64,000 nt of DNA from contig JANPIV010000022.1 of assembly GCA_031425155.1 (NCBI GenBank), forward strand, positions 1 through 64,000, written 5' to 3'. The DNA is from M3007 sp031425155 (GTDB taxonomy: Bacteria; Bacteroidota; Bacteroidia; Chitinophagales; Saprospiraceae). Under the pieces are notes generated by a model. It saw nothing but the letters and a program-made list of their open reading frames with translations, was not told the origin of the DNA and did no database searches. The position numbers and the translations under genes are program-made. Positions 1-8,246 of the stretch are shown here, one piece after another (position 1 is the stretch's first letter; each line of letters opens with the position of its first letter).

Positions 1-285
1 TTTTTTGTGTTATTTTTTTTTTATTTTATAAAAATCTTTTTAAAAGCGCAATATTTTAAATAATTAAAAAACAATATTTTTGGGTGGGGTGGTGTTATTA
101 ATTTTTTTTAAAAAAAAAAAAATTTCCACACCCCAGCCCACCACTATCAACCGCTCAATGCCTTTTCCGGTAATTGGTGGTTGAACTATACTCTGCAAGC
201 AAAACCCATTTCAATAAATTGATTGTCAAAATATTGTGGTGTTTTCAAAAATATCAATTTAGCCCATTATTCGCATGGATTACAA
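1..285. other. AT-rich non-coding stretch at the left edge
   Basis: The first ~130 bases are almost pure A/T with long T and A runs, clearly different from the GC-balanced genes that follow. No open frame with protein-like composition is visible on either strand. It could be the flank of a lost or incoming element, but nothing in the bases decides this. Confidence 0.5.
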
Positions 286-604
286 TTAATTACAACCAAT
301 CAAACTTGAAAGCCTTGGATCATCAACGAACACATCCATTTCGCAAGGTTCGTTGTTATTTAATCGAAGCATGGCGTCTTCGTATTTTGTATAGACCACC
401 CGATTGCGAGTCAAACGCATACATTGACTGGCTTCATCAAAAACCAAATCGTATAAAAACCACGCTAAATCTGCTTCTTTGATATCTACTTCATCTAAGG
501 CTGGCAGCGTATTGTAAACTGAATTTCCCCGCTGGCTCGATTTTTTTCCACACTACTGCCTCGTCCTGCCAATTATATGGGCCATCCTTCGTTTCTTTCG
601 CCTT
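286..604 (-). pseudogene. Eroded 3' gene remnant, possibly a type II restriction endonuclease C-terminus
   Basis: On the minus strand one frame is open from about 552 to a TAA at 286-288 and reads like a folded protein, with the segment DIKEADLAWFLYDL and later RVVYTKYEDAM. It has no start: a TAG lies at 553-555. Removing one A from the A7 run at 541-547 joins it to a second open frame (containing YNWQDEAVVWKK) that extends upstream to a TGA at 605-607. The remainder of the gene would have to lie where the MoxR gene begins, so the 5' part is gone. The 'ADLAWFLYDL' style reminds me of C-termini of some type II restriction enzymes (HindVP/NotI-like), but this is recollection and not a firm family call. 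Confidence 0.4.
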
Positions 605-630
605 TCAGTCATTAAATCCGCTATCACCAC

Positions 631-1626
631 ATGCAGAAATCCGTGGATGTAGAAGCCCTGAACCGCCTGGTGCAGGCCGAGAGTGCTTTCATCGAACAAC
701 TGACCACCGCCACCGCGAATATCATTGTCGGGCAAGAATCCATGTTGCAACGCCTGCTGATTGGCTTGCTGACCAAAGGCCATATTTTGCTGGAAGGGAT
801 GCCGGGGCTGGCTAAAACGCTGGCCATCAAGACTTTGGCGACCGCCATTGATGCTAAATTCAGTCGCATTCAGTTCACGCCCGATCTGCTGCCTTCCGAT
901 GTGGTGGGTACCACGATCTATAATCCGGCACAGGGCGAATTCACTATTCGCAAGGGGCCGATCTTCGCCAACTTTGTCCTCGCGGACGAAATAAACCGCG
1001 CACCCGCCAAGGTGCAAAGTGCCTTGCTGGAAGCCATGCAGGAGCGTCAGGTGACGATCGGCAACGATACCTACAAACTGGAGGAACCTTTTCTCGTGCT
1101 GGCGACGCAAAACCCCATCGAGCAGGAAGGTACTTATCCGTTGCCCGAAGCCCAGGCCGACCGTTTTTTGCTGAAAGTAAAAATTGGCTACCCGTCGCTG
1201 GAAGAAGAGCGTATTATTATTCGCCGCAACCTGAACGATGAAGAGCCACCCATCTCGCAAGTAGCCTCGGTGGAAAAACTGCTGAAAGCCCGCGAAACGG
1301 TGAAAAAGGTCTATATGGACGACAAAATCGAGCAATACATCCTGGATATTGTCTTTGCCACCCGTACCCCGGCGGCGTATGGGTTGCAGGCCATTGCCCC
1401 GCTCATCAGTTACGGTGCTTCGCCACGGGCCAGTCTGGCTTTGGCCAAAGCCGCCCGCGCAATGGCTTTCCTGAATCGCCGTGGTTTCGTCACGCCCGAC
1501 GATGTGCGCGCCATTTGCCCCGATGTCATGCGTCACCGCATTGGACTGACCTTCGAGGCCGAAGCGGAAAATATCAGCCAGGAAGACATTGTCGCCAAGA
1601 TTTTGGGGGCGGTGGTGATTCCGTAA
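631..1626 (+). CDS. MoxR-family AAA+ ATPase
   Basis: This is an AAA_3/MoxR chaperone-like ATPase of 331 residues, the normal family length. Walker A is GMPGLAKT near residues 56-63, Walker B with the DEIN signature is near 119-122, sensor 1 (LATQNP) is near 147-152 and the arginine-finger segment EAQADRF is near 163-169. MoxR proteins usually act on von Willebrand factor A (VWA) proteins encoded beside them; here the next gene is a DUF58 (VWA-like) protein 54 bp downstream, followed by a BatD-like membrane protein. I chose the ATG that gives the standard N-terminus. No strong promoter was recognised upstream. Confidence 0.95.
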   Translation: MQKSVDVEALNRLVQAESAFIEQLTTATANIIVGQESMLQRLLIGLLTKGHILLEGMPGLAKTLAIKTLATAIDAKFSRIQFTPDLLPSDVVGTTIYNPAQGEFTIRKGPIFANFVLADEINRAPAKVQSALLEAMQERQVTIGNDTYKLEEPFLVLATQNPIEQEGTYPLPEAQADRFLLKVKIGYPSLEEERIIIRRNLNDEEPPISQVASVEKLLKARETVKKVYMDDKIEQYILDIVFATRTPAAYGLQAIAPLISYGASPRASLALAKAARAMAFLNRRGFVTPDDVRAICPDVMRHRIGLTFEAEAENISQEDIVAKILGAVVIP

Positions 1627-1680
1627 CCAAAACTGATTGACGATTGCAGATTATATGATTTTTGATTTTTGATGTTCTGA

Positions 1681-2562
1681 ATGGATACCACTGACCTACT
1701 CAAAAAAGTTCGCCGCATTGAAATCAAAACGCGGGGCCTGAGCAGCCACCTGTTCACGGGCGGCTACCACAGCGCGTTCAAGGGTCGGGGTATGTCGTTC
1801 AGTGAGGTGCGGCTGTACTATCCGGGCGACGATGTGCGGGCCATTGACTGGAACGTGACCGCCCGTACGGGCGAGGCGTACATCAAGGTATTTGAAGAAG
1901 AACGGGAAAATACGGTGATGCTGCTGGTGGATGTGAGCCGCTCGGCGGTGTTCGGCAGCCACACACAATTCAAGGCTGAATATCTGACGGAACTGTGCGC
2001 AGTACTCGCTTTTTCCGCTATCGCGAATAACGACAAAGTAGGCGTGATGCTTTTTTCCGACCACATCGAGTTGTTTATTCCGCCGAAAAAAGGCCGCCAG
2101 CACATCCTGCGCATTATCCGGGAAATACTGACCACGCAGCCAACGGGTCGCGGCACCGATCTGGGCGGCGCACTGCGCTATATGCACAATGGCCTGAAAA
2201 AACGCTGCGTCTGTTTCGTGCTGTCCGATTTTCTGGCCACCGGTTACGAGGAGGCTTTGCGCGTATTGGCCAACCGCCACGATTGTATTGGTATTCACTG
2301 CTGGGATCCGCTGGAACGCGATTTGCCCGACGTGGGCCTGCTACGCGTGGCCGATGCCGAGACAGGGGCGCAAAGTTGGGTGGATACGACCAGTTCGCGA
2401 CTGCGCTACCAATATGGGCAGTCCTTCGAGCAGCACCGGGCAGACACACAAGGTCTTTTCCGGCGGGCCAACGCCGATTTTTTGAGCCTGAGCACCACCC
2501 AACCTTACGTGAATGCGCTGCTGCAATTTTTTAGCCGACGTTCTAAAATAGCGCATGGCTAA
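1681..2562 (+). CDS. DUF58 domain protein (VWA-like partner of MoxR)
   Basis: The protein of 293 residues carries the DUF58 hallmark YYPGDDVRAIDWN at residues 46-58, followed by a VWA-like strand with a DxSxS metal site (D84-V-S86-R-S88). DUF58 proteins nearly always sit directly after MoxR ATPases and are thought to be remodelled by them; the exact substrate is unknown. It is cytosolic with no signal peptide. Its 3' end lies close to or overlaps the following gene, depending on which start that gene uses, which supports a three-gene operon. Confidence 0.93.
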   Translation: MDTTDLLKKVRRIEIKTRGLSSHLFTGGYHSAFKGRGMSFSEVRLYYPGDDVRAIDWNVTARTGEAYIKVFEEERENTVMLLVDVSRSAVFGSHTQFKAEYLTELCAVLAFSAIANNDKVGVMLFSDHIELFIPPKKGRQHILRIIREILTTQPTGRGTDLGGALRYMHNGLKKRCVCFVLSDFLATGYEEALRVLANRHDCIGIHCWDPLERDLPDVGLLRVADAETGAQSWVDTTSSRLRYQYGQSFEQHRADTQGLFRRANADFLSLSTTQPYVNALLQFFSRRSKIAHG

Positions 2563-2620
2563 AATGGAGTATTTGATTAAAACACTTACTATCAACGTAT
2601 TTTACCAAATAAAAAATAAT

Positions 2621-3541
2621 ATGTTATTTCCTGGACGGCATCGAATCAGACAAATGAGCACGCAAATGCTGCTGCTTGGGGGACTGATTTTTTGTTCCGT
2701 TCACGTCGCCGCGCAAGCCACCGCCACGGCGAGCCTTCAACCGGAACGAATTGAAACGGGCGATACTTTTACGTTACGCATCCTCGTCGCAGGTACGACC
2801 GTGGAGCCGGGCCAGGTGGATTTTGGAGCCTGGGCTTCCATGTTGCCCGCCAAAAATATTCTGGCCCACTATGGCTGGCATAAGACCGGGCCGCAGTGGG
2901 TACAAAATTTTACTTTGGTAACTTTTGATAGTGCGACGCTGTACTTGCCGCCACTTGCGGTGCGTTTACACCTGGGTGAGACGGCGGAAACCAACCCGCT
3001 TCGGCTGACCGTGATGCCCACGGCAGCCATAGCCGACGTAAACACGATGGCTCCGATCCGCGACATTGAACGTTCGCCGTCCAATTTGCTGGATTATTGG
3101 CCCTGGGCGGTGGGCGCGCTGGTGCTTTTGTTAGTAGCCAGACGACTTCTGCGTCGTAAGAAAAAACCGCCCGTACCCGTAGTAGTAGCCGCGCCTGCGG
3201 TGGAGCCTCCGCCCATTCATGCCGAGGCTTTGCAGAAAATCACTTTACTGGAACGGAAACGGCTGTGGGAAAAAGGCCAGATCAAGGAGCATTACGCGGA
3301 GTTGAGCCTGATCGTGCGGGAATACCTGGAAAAACGCTACGGCATTCCCGCGCTGGAATCCACCACGATGGAAATCGAGCAAATGTTGAAAACGACCGAC
3401 TTTCCAAAAGTGCTGAATCTGGCCATTCAAGATCTGTTGGCCAAAGCCGATCTGGCCAAGTACGCCCAATCCAGTCCGCCCGCCGCTTTCCATGAAAAAG
3501 CCATAGAGAAGGCCCGCGGTATGATTCAGGAGACTAAGTAA
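2621..3541 (+). CDS. BatD-like membrane-anchored protein (DUF4381-like)
   Basis: The N-terminus carries a basic stretch and then a signal-peptide-like hydrophobic run ending near VAAQA. After this come a beta-rich periplasmic domain, one membrane span (WAVGALVLLLV, about 155-175), a basic stop-transfer cluster (RRKKKPP) and a helical cytoplasmic tail. This layout matches BatD/DUF4381 proteins of MoxR-DUF58 operons, proposed to act in envelope stress or aerotolerance. The start is uncertain: ATG at 2555 would overlap DUF58, 2621 follows an A-rich leader, and 2654 gives the shortest signal peptide. I prefer 2621. No VWA (BatA/BatB) genes follow. Confidence 0.8.
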   Translation: MLFPGRHRIRQMSTQMLLLGGLIFCSVHVAAQATATASLQPERIETGDTFTLRILVAGTTVEPGQVDFGAWASMLPAKNILAHYGWHKTGPQWVQNFTLVTFDSATLYLPPLAVRLHLGETAETNPLRLTVMPTAAIADVNTMAPIRDIERSPSNLLDYWPWAVGALVLLLVARRLLRRKKKPPVPVVVAAPAVEPPPIHAEALQKITLLERKRLWEKGQIKEHYAELSLIVREYLEKRYGIPALESTTMEIEQMLKTTDFPKVLNLAIQDLLAKADLAKYAQSSPPAAFHEKAIEKARGMIQETK

Positions 3542-3542
3542 G

Positions 3543-3559
3543 GCCAACTTTCGGTTGGC
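3543..3559. terminator. Short hairpin between convergent genes
   Basis: A perfect 6-bp stem (GCCAAC / GTTGGC) with a small loop lies in the 19-bp gap between the convergent BatD-like and glycosyltransferase genes. There is no clear U-tract on either side, so it is at best a weak bidirectional terminator. Confidence 0.35.
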
Positions 3560-3560
3560 A

Positions 3561-4310
3561 CTACGATAAGTTGCGCAGCAAACGATACTTCCAGTAAGTT
3601 TCCAAAGCGGACAGTCGGCAAATAGTATAGCCAAGTTGGCCGTCGAGAAAACCGCCTTTCAGCACGTAATTGCGCAGAAACTTGAGCACCGGGCTAAAAA
3701 GCACGTTGAGCCAGGTAGCACCTTTGCCCTGTTGACGCATGGCTTCGGCAGCGATGACGGCGTATTTTTCCGCCCGTTCCACGTGTTCTTGCACCGTGTA
3801 GTAACTATAATGCAACAAGTCGCCGGGCAGATGCGCTACCGTACTGCCTGCTTCCATTTCTACTTTATCGTGGGGATTGGTGCCACCCCATTTACCCTTT
3901 TCTTTGCGCCAAAGTCGTAGTTTTTGGTCGGGATACCAGCCCGAATGCCAAATCCATTGGCCGCAGTAATTGGTCAGCCGGTTCATGGAGTAGCCATCAC
4001 GCTGCCAGTCTTTTTTGGTGTCCAAAATGGCTTTTTTCAGGGCATCGCTCAACGCTTCATCGGCATCCAGGGCCAGGATATAGGGAAAAGCAGCCTGTTG
4101 GAGCGCGTAATTTTTCTGTTCAATGTGCCCGCCAAACGGATGTTGTAAAAAACGAACGCCCGCATATTGACGGCAAATAGCCTCCGTCCGATCCGTGGAA
4201 AAAGAATCTACTACCACTATTTCGTCGGCCACTCCGATCAGGGAATCGAGGCAACGGCCAATGTTATGTTCTTCATTATAGGTAATGATGACGGCAGAAA
4301 GTTGGATCAT
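3561..4310 (-). CDS. Family 2 glycosyltransferase
   Basis: This 249-residue GT-A enzyme starts with SAVIITYNEEHNIGRCLDS, the nucleotide-sugar binding start of GT2 enzymes, has VVDSFSTDRT near 33-42 and the metal-binding LDADE at 81-85. It resembles the small WaaE/KdtX-type glycosyltransferases that decorate lipopolysaccharide core or related envelope glycans. The acceptor and sugar cannot be told from sequence. It stands alone, separated by 159 bp from the prohibitin-like gene upstream of it on the same strand. Confidence 0.9.
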   Translation of the reverse strand: MIQLSAVIITYNEEHNIGRCLDSLIGVADEIVVVDSFSTDRTEAICRQYAGVRFLQHPFGGHIEQKNYALQQAAFPYILALDADEALSDALKKAILDTKKDWQRDGYSMNRLTNYCGQWIWHSGWYPDQKLRLWRKEKGKWGGTNPHDKVEMEAGSTVAHLPGDLLHYSYYTVQEHVERAEKYAVIAAEAMRQQGKGATWLNVLFSPVLKFLRNYVLKGGFLDGQLGYTICRLSALETYWKYRLLRNLS

Positions 4311-4469
4311 AAGGACGAAAATAAAGAATCTGGCAGCGAGGCGACCGGAACAGACGTACGCCCATGCGCAAACTTCGTGTTTCGCCTATTTAGTGCGTGA
4401 CTGTTGCGCCAGACGAAAGATTTTACTCATTCCGTTGGGTTTGTCACTACCAAAAGTGTGCCTTCATTA

Positions 4470-5369
4470 TTATTGCCCAACCAACACAGACGCAGCCTTG
4501 CCATTCATGAAAATCACCTTCGCATTCGGCGAAGTAGCAATTTCGCGTTGGGCTTTAATCTGCTCATACTGAATGAGTTTGTCGGTCAAAGTAGAAGTCA
4601 GGATGCGTTGGTAATCAGAAATACCTTGGGCTTCCACGCGTTTGCGCTCGGCTTCCTGGCGTTCTTTTTCGAGCACAAATTTCATCTTTTGCGCGTCCTG
4701 TTCGGCATTAATCTTCGATTCGATGGTTTGTTTTACCGATTCCGGCAATTGAATATTACGGATCAGCAGGTTTTCCAGCACGAGGCCCCGTTCAGAGAAT
4801 TCTTTTTCAATAGATTGAAAAATTTTGATCTGAAACTCGTCGCGTTTGGAAGAGTACAAGGCCACCGCATCATAAAAGACGGCATTGTCCCGAATCTTAG
4901 TACGCGAAACCGGGCGAACGATCTTATCCAGAATGTCGGGACCAATATTGCGCAGAATATCCGGGGCTTTTTCGGGAATAATGTGGTAGAGCACCGACAA
5001 ATCTATCACGACTTCCAGCCCATCGGCGGTCAGCACACGGATGGCATCGTCGCCTTGCTGCGCCCCTTCATCGTGTACGGCAGACATGGTATAATTTTGC
5101 GTTCTTACGTCGAAATGCTGCACGTTGACCAACGGATTGACAAGATTGAGGCCCTCGGTGAGCGGTTTGTACTGGATTTTGCCAAACAGGGTTTGTACGC
5201 CGACCTCGCCGGGTTCGATCTGTACAAAACAAGCGGACAACAGGCCTACTCCCATCAGGCCAAAGCCGAACCAGCGGCCACCTTTGCCCAGGGAAGTGAG
5301 AGTAGGATTGAGTTTGGAAACGGAGGAGGTCACGAGCAGAATGACGAGACCTAAAATGAGCAGAAACAT
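4470..5369 (-). CDS. Prohibitin/SPFH-family membrane protein
   Basis: Starting at the ATG at 5369 the protein has 299 residues: two hydrophobic N-terminal segments (about 1-16 and 33-50), an SPFH/Band 7 domain (about 51-215) and a charged coiled-coil region (about 215-265) rich in K, E, R and Q. SPFH proteins form ring- or cage-like scaffolds at the inner membrane, often controlling membrane proteases such as FtsH. The frame is open further upstream to 5648, but that part overlaps the divergent gene's leader and does not look like a prohibitin N-terminus, so I reject it. Confidence 0.88.
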   Translation of the reverse strand: MFLLILGLVILLVTSSVSKLNPTLTSLGKGGRWFGFGLMGVGLLSACFVQIEPGEVGVQTLFGKIQYKPLTEGLNLVNPLVNVQHFDVRTQNYTMSAVHDEGAQQGDDAIRVLTADGLEVVIDLSVLYHIIPEKAPDILRNIGPDILDKIVRPVSRTKIRDNAVFYDAVALYSSKRDEFQIKIFQSIEKEFSERGLVLENLLIRNIQLPESVKQTIESKINAEQDAQKMKFVLEKERQEAERKRVEAQGISDYQRILTSTLTDKLIQYEQIKAQREIATSPNAKVIFMNGKAASVLVGQ

Positions 5370-5598
5370 ATTGTGGAGTAAGTTTAAATGAACTTCAATT
5401 AATGCCTCAAATGTGGCCGGGAGAACGGTCGGCAAGGGCATTATTTTCGAGCAATGTACGCCGAAACTCGTCCAAAACCCGGTAATTGGTGTTTGTAATA
5501 TGTGTAGAAAATTCGGAGCCCGGCGTACAAAGGCTTCGGTAGATAATCTTTGCCACATTGGCGCATTGAACAGATTGACCACATTTGAAATTTCACTT

Positions 5599-6324
5599 AT
5601 GTCCTCTCCTTTTTTGACCGCCGAATGGCGGAAATTAATCATGGCCAATTACGTGGTGCCGCCCGCGCTATTGGAACCGCACCTGCCTTATGGCACCGAA
5701 CTGGACACCTGGGAAGGCCAGTGCTATGTCAGCCTCGTCGGGTTTATGTTCCTGAAAACCAAAGTCTTGGGCGTACCTTTTCCATTGCATCGCGATTTTG
5801 AGGAGGTGAATTTGCGTTTCTACGTCAAACGTTTCGATGGCTCGATCTGGAAACGCGGCGTGGTTTTTCTCAGCGAGATAGTACCAAAACCGGCCATCGT
5901 TTGGGTAGCTAATTCCATCTACGGAGAGCGTTATACCACCTGCAGGATGCGCCATGATTGGCGGATGGAAACGGATCGTTTCAAGGTTGGCTACGAATGG
6001 AAAAACTACAGTAGCGGCGATTGGAATCGCATTGCTGTGCAGGTCAAACCGCAGCCCGACGCGCTGGAAGTGGGCAGTGCCGCCGAGTTTATCACCGAAC
6101 ATTATTGGGGCTACGCCAAAAGGGGCCCGCGCCGCACGTTCGAGTATGCGGTGGAGCATCCGCGCTGGGCCGTGTATGAAGTACTGGAACACGATATTCG
6201 CTGCGATATAGCTCGTTTTTATGGGCCGGAATTCGTGGAACCCTTATCGGTTCCGCCCGCTTCCATTTTTATGGCCGAAGGCTCGGCGGTACTGGTACGG
6301 CAAAAGAGGGTGTTGGAGGCGTAA
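5599..6324 (+). CDS. DUF2071 (YqjF-like) protein
   Basis: From the ATG at 5599 this is a 241-residue protein matching the DUF2071/YqjF family: the N-terminal FLTAEWRKLIMANYVV and the block NLRFYVKR are typical. The family has an acetoacetate-decarboxylase-like beta fold, and its function is not established. The frame is open up to 5413, but those residues are encoded by leader DNA shared with the divergent prohibitin gene. A near-consensus -7 motif with one extra base lies at 5544-5552. Confidence 0.85.
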   Translation: MSSPFLTAEWRKLIMANYVVPPALLEPHLPYGTELDTWEGQCYVSLVGFMFLKTKVLGVPFPLHRDFEEVNLRFYVKRFDGSIWKRGVVFLSEIVPKPAIVWVANSIYGERYTTCRMRHDWRMETDRFKVGYEWKNYSSGDWNRIAVQVKPQPDALEVGSAAEFITEHYWGYAKRGPRRTFEYAVEHPRWAVYEVLEHDIRCDIARFYGPEFVEPLSVPPASIFMAEGSAVLVRQKRVLEA

Positions 6325-6387
6325 AAAGAACGATGCAATAGTTTCGTTGCTACTCTACTTTAAATACTTCTATTTTGGGCAGAAAGT

Positions 6388-6426
6388 AAAAAAATAGAAA
6401 AACCGCAGGCACAGTCATGCCTGCGG
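6388..6426 (-). terminator. Intrinsic terminator (minus strand)
   Basis: A perfect 9-bp GC-rich stem with a 6-nt loop is followed on the minus strand by U5, CUA and U7. The DUF2071 gene ends on the opposite strand, so this terminator needs a minus-strand transcript starting in the 6430-6575 gap. Confidence 0.8.
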
Positions 6427-6516
6427 CGACTTCATTGGGTTGAAGCTGGTTTTTAAGGGCTCCTTGCTTACCTGGAAACATAATTGCGTGAGCAATCAGC
6501 GGACATCCGGGAATTC
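6388..6516 (-). ncRNA. Candidate structured small RNA divergent from the Abi-HEPN gene
   Basis: A minus-strand promoter with TTG at 6551-6553, a 21-nt spacer and TATCTTCG at 6522-6529 predicts a start near 6516. The transcript would end after about 125 nt at a strong intrinsic terminator: a perfect 9-bp stem (CCGCAGGCA / TGCCTGCGG) followed by U5 and U7. Two further perfect 5-bp hairpins lie inside, ATTGC-loop-GCAAT at 6483-6496 and CTTCA-loop-TGAAG at 6430-6445. No coding frame fits, since the one long frame runs through the terminator. The promoter lies within 60 bp of the start of the divergent Abi-family gene, so an RNA antitoxin or regulator of that gene is a reasonable hypothesis. Transcription is inferred only. 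Confidence 0.55.
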
Positions 6517-6521
6517 TGAGG

Positions 6522-6553
6522 CGAAGATAATGGGTTTTTAGCGATATTTGCAA
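6522..6553 (-). promoter_or_regulatory. Bacteroidota promoter for the candidate small RNA
   Basis: TTG (-33) and TATCTTCG (-7, one mismatch to TAnnTTTG) are 21 nt apart, the usual spacing for the Bacteroidota primary sigma factor. On the plus strand the same DNA holds GATATTTG at 6543-6550, a near-consensus -7 for the Abi gene, so the two promoters would overlap back to back. Confidence 0.55.
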
Positions 6554-6575
6554 CATAACAAATGTCCTCCGGCAC

Positions 6576-7238
6576 ATGGAATACACCGCTTTTGAAATGA
6601 TCGTATCTGCTGGACGGCTGAGACGCTACCTGAACGCTTGTGCTCAAAACAAATCCCGTACCCTGGATTTGTATCGGGCAAACCTTCGTCTTTCAGGCAA
6701 ATTCTTACAAGTCATTTGCGTAGTAGAAATTGCGCTGCGCAATGGTGTTGACCGGCATTATCTTAAATCCTATGGCAATAATTGGGTAGTCACTCAAACC
6801 AATCCGGGAGGTTATTTGGCCCGACCAGGCTGTGAGCGGTCACGGGCCACTGCTCAAAAAGCGGTCAATGAATTGGGAGAATATTACTCCCACGACCGGA
6901 CTATTGCTGAATTGAATTTTGGTTTCTGGAGGTATGCCTTTGGCTTGAAAGAATTTGCAGCAGCGGGCTCCACACTGTTACAAATTTTTCCAAATCGTCC
7001 GCGTGGCATCAATCAGGGAGATGTTTTTAACCGTCTTGGAGAAATAAACGATCTTAGAAACCGGATTGCACATCATGATCCAATATGTTTTGAAGGAGAA
7101 CGCATTTCTACCCAAAAAGTAGAATCTGCCTATCACTGTGCCATTGATTTTTTAGATTGGTTAGGCTTAAATAAGAGCGTTATTTTAAAAGATATTGATT
7201 TTGTAGAGGAAGAGATTGAATACATTTCAAAAATCTGA
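6576..7238 (+). CDS. Abi-family (Abi_2, AbiD/AbiF-like) HEPN protein
   Basis: This 220-residue protein matches the Abi_2 abortive-infection family: LRLSGKFLQVICVVEIALRN near 37-56, the diagnostic LNFGFWRYAF near 113-122, and the C-terminal block LRNRIAHHDP at 160-169. The last contains a perfect RNxxxH ribonuclease motif (R161-N162, H166), the HEPN signature shared with Cas13. A second, looser R55-x5-H61 is present. Such proteins cleave RNA when triggered and stop growth, often limiting phage. It is a single gene divergent from a candidate structured RNA. AT content is somewhat higher than in the neighbours, in line with transfer. Confidence 0.85.
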   Translation: MEYTAFEMIVSAGRLRRYLNACAQNKSRTLDLYRANLRLSGKFLQVICVVEIALRNGVDRHYLKSYGNNWVVTQTNPGGYLARPGCERSRATAQKAVNELGEYYSHDRTIAELNFGFWRYAFGLKEFAAAGSTLLQIFPNRPRGINQGDVFNRLGEINDLRNRIAHHDPICFEGERISTQKVESAYHCAIDFLDWLGLNKSVILKDIDFVEEEIEYISKI

Positions 7239-7270
7239 TCTACGCTTCTTCTCAACATCCTCAACAATTT

Positions 7271-8041
7271 TCAATCAAAAACTACCTCCACTACATCCTC
7301 CACTTTCAGACTGAGCAGCGTAGCCGCCCGGCCCAAATTGATCGCAATTTCCAGATAACCGGTGCTATTGAACAAACACAAAGTCTCCCCGACCGGCACA
7401 TCACAGTAGTTTCCGCTCAGCCGGGTGATCGGATCATTGCGCCGGAAAAACAGCGAAAACCCGCGCCCATTCGCCACTTTTTCAAATACTTCTTCGCGAA
7501 TATTCACCACCACATTGTCAAAATTGTCCACATGCACCACCGTGCCGCGAATGCGACTGGGCGTGATAACCGGCTGAATACTAATTCGTTGCAGTAATGG
7601 AGCCGGGTATTCGCCCAATTCCTCGAACGGTTGCCCGCTCACCAAATGCGCCACGGCATCGGCAAAAGTATTTTTGACCAAAAAATGGCCCTTCAGTGGT
7701 ACGGGCAACTGCCGCAGATCGTTTGGAGTAAGATCATCGAACAATAGAGCCAGCAGACCGTTATCCGGGGCCAGAAAATAATGACCCTGCCGGAAAGCAG
7801 CGACGAAACGATAGCCGGCATCATAGACGCAGTTTACACCGATCAGGTGAATCGTGCCTTCGGGAAATTCCGACCAGCAGTGCTGCACCACGAATGCGCC
7901 CTGCACAATGTCGAAAGGCGGAATATGGTGGGAAATATCCACCAGATGCAGATCGGGATGACGCTTTAGCAGGGCACCTTTGAGTGCGCCCACGTAAAAG
8001 TCGCGGGTGCCGAAATCGGTAGTAAGGGTAACAATGTTCAT
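7271..8041 (-). CDS. SAM hydroxide adenosyltransferase (DUF62 family)
   Basis: The N-terminus IVTLTTDFGTRDFYVGALKG is the signature of the DUF62/fluorinase-like family, and FLAPDNGLLALLF follows in the middle; 256 residues is the usual length. Ordinary members use an activated water to split S-adenosylmethionine into adenosine and methionine, while rare relatives install halide. Without the fluorinase-specific insertion loop, the hydrolase role is the likely one. It is monocistronic and convergent with the Abi gene. Confidence 0.9.
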   Translation of the reverse strand: MNIVTLTTDFGTRDFYVGALKGALLKRHPDLHLVDISHHIPPFDIVQGAFVVQHCWSEFPEGTIHLIGVNCVYDAGYRFVAAFRQGHYFLAPDNGLLALLFDDLTPNDLRQLPVPLKGHFLVKNTFADAVAHLVSGQPFEELGEYPAPLLQRISIQPVITPSRIRGTVVHVDNFDNVVVNIREEVFEKVANGRGFSLFFRRNDPITRLSGNYCDVPVGETLCLFNSTGYLEIAINLGRAATLLSLKVEDVVEVVFD

Positions 8042-8095
8042 TTCAAAAGGACTGTAATAATGGGTTTCAATGGAACCAAAGGCACGAATTTTTTG

Positions 8096-8125
8096 TTGGA
8101 AATCGTGTCCATTGCGTTAATTTTG
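8096..8125 (+). promoter_or_regulatory. Bacteroidota promoter of phoH
   Basis: TTG at 8096-8098 and a perfect TAATTTTG at 8118-8125 are separated by 19 nt. Transcription would begin near 8132 and leave a ~115-nt 5' leader before the TTG start of phoH; the leader contains a possible long-range pairing (GGCACG with CGTGCC). Confidence 0.65.
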
Positions 8126-8246
8126 TGGGCGACCAGCGGATTATTAAACTAAAAATAAAGCAAGGAGGCCCGGCACGGCTTATATATCTGACAATCAATC
8201 CGCTACGTGCCACCGTCTCCCGCTGCTACAATGTAAGGACAAAAAT

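Noticed and set aside
174..482. Short plus-strand gene of 102 residues at the left edge
   Set aside because: The complementary strand gives a much more protein-like reading (the eroded gene remnant).
553..1536. Long open frame on the minus strand opposite the MoxR gene
   Set aside because: It is the complement of a well-supported ATPase gene and shows no family signature.
5370..5648. N-terminal extension of the prohibitin-like protein
   Set aside because: The extra 93 residues are encoded by DNA shared with the divergent DUF2071 gene and are not found in prohibitins.
6391..6516. Signal recognition particle RNA as the identity of the small RNA
   Set aside because: It lacks the conserved GGAA-capped domain IV sequence expected for SRP RNA.
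6350..6586. Short minus-strand protein gene between DUF2071 and the Abi gene
   Set aside because: Its frame runs straight through a perfect intrinsic terminator, so an RNA is more likely than a protein.
7271..8041. Fluorinase or chlorinase instead of SAM hydrolase
   Set aside because: No halogenase-specific insertion loop is seen and no halometabolite genes are nearby.
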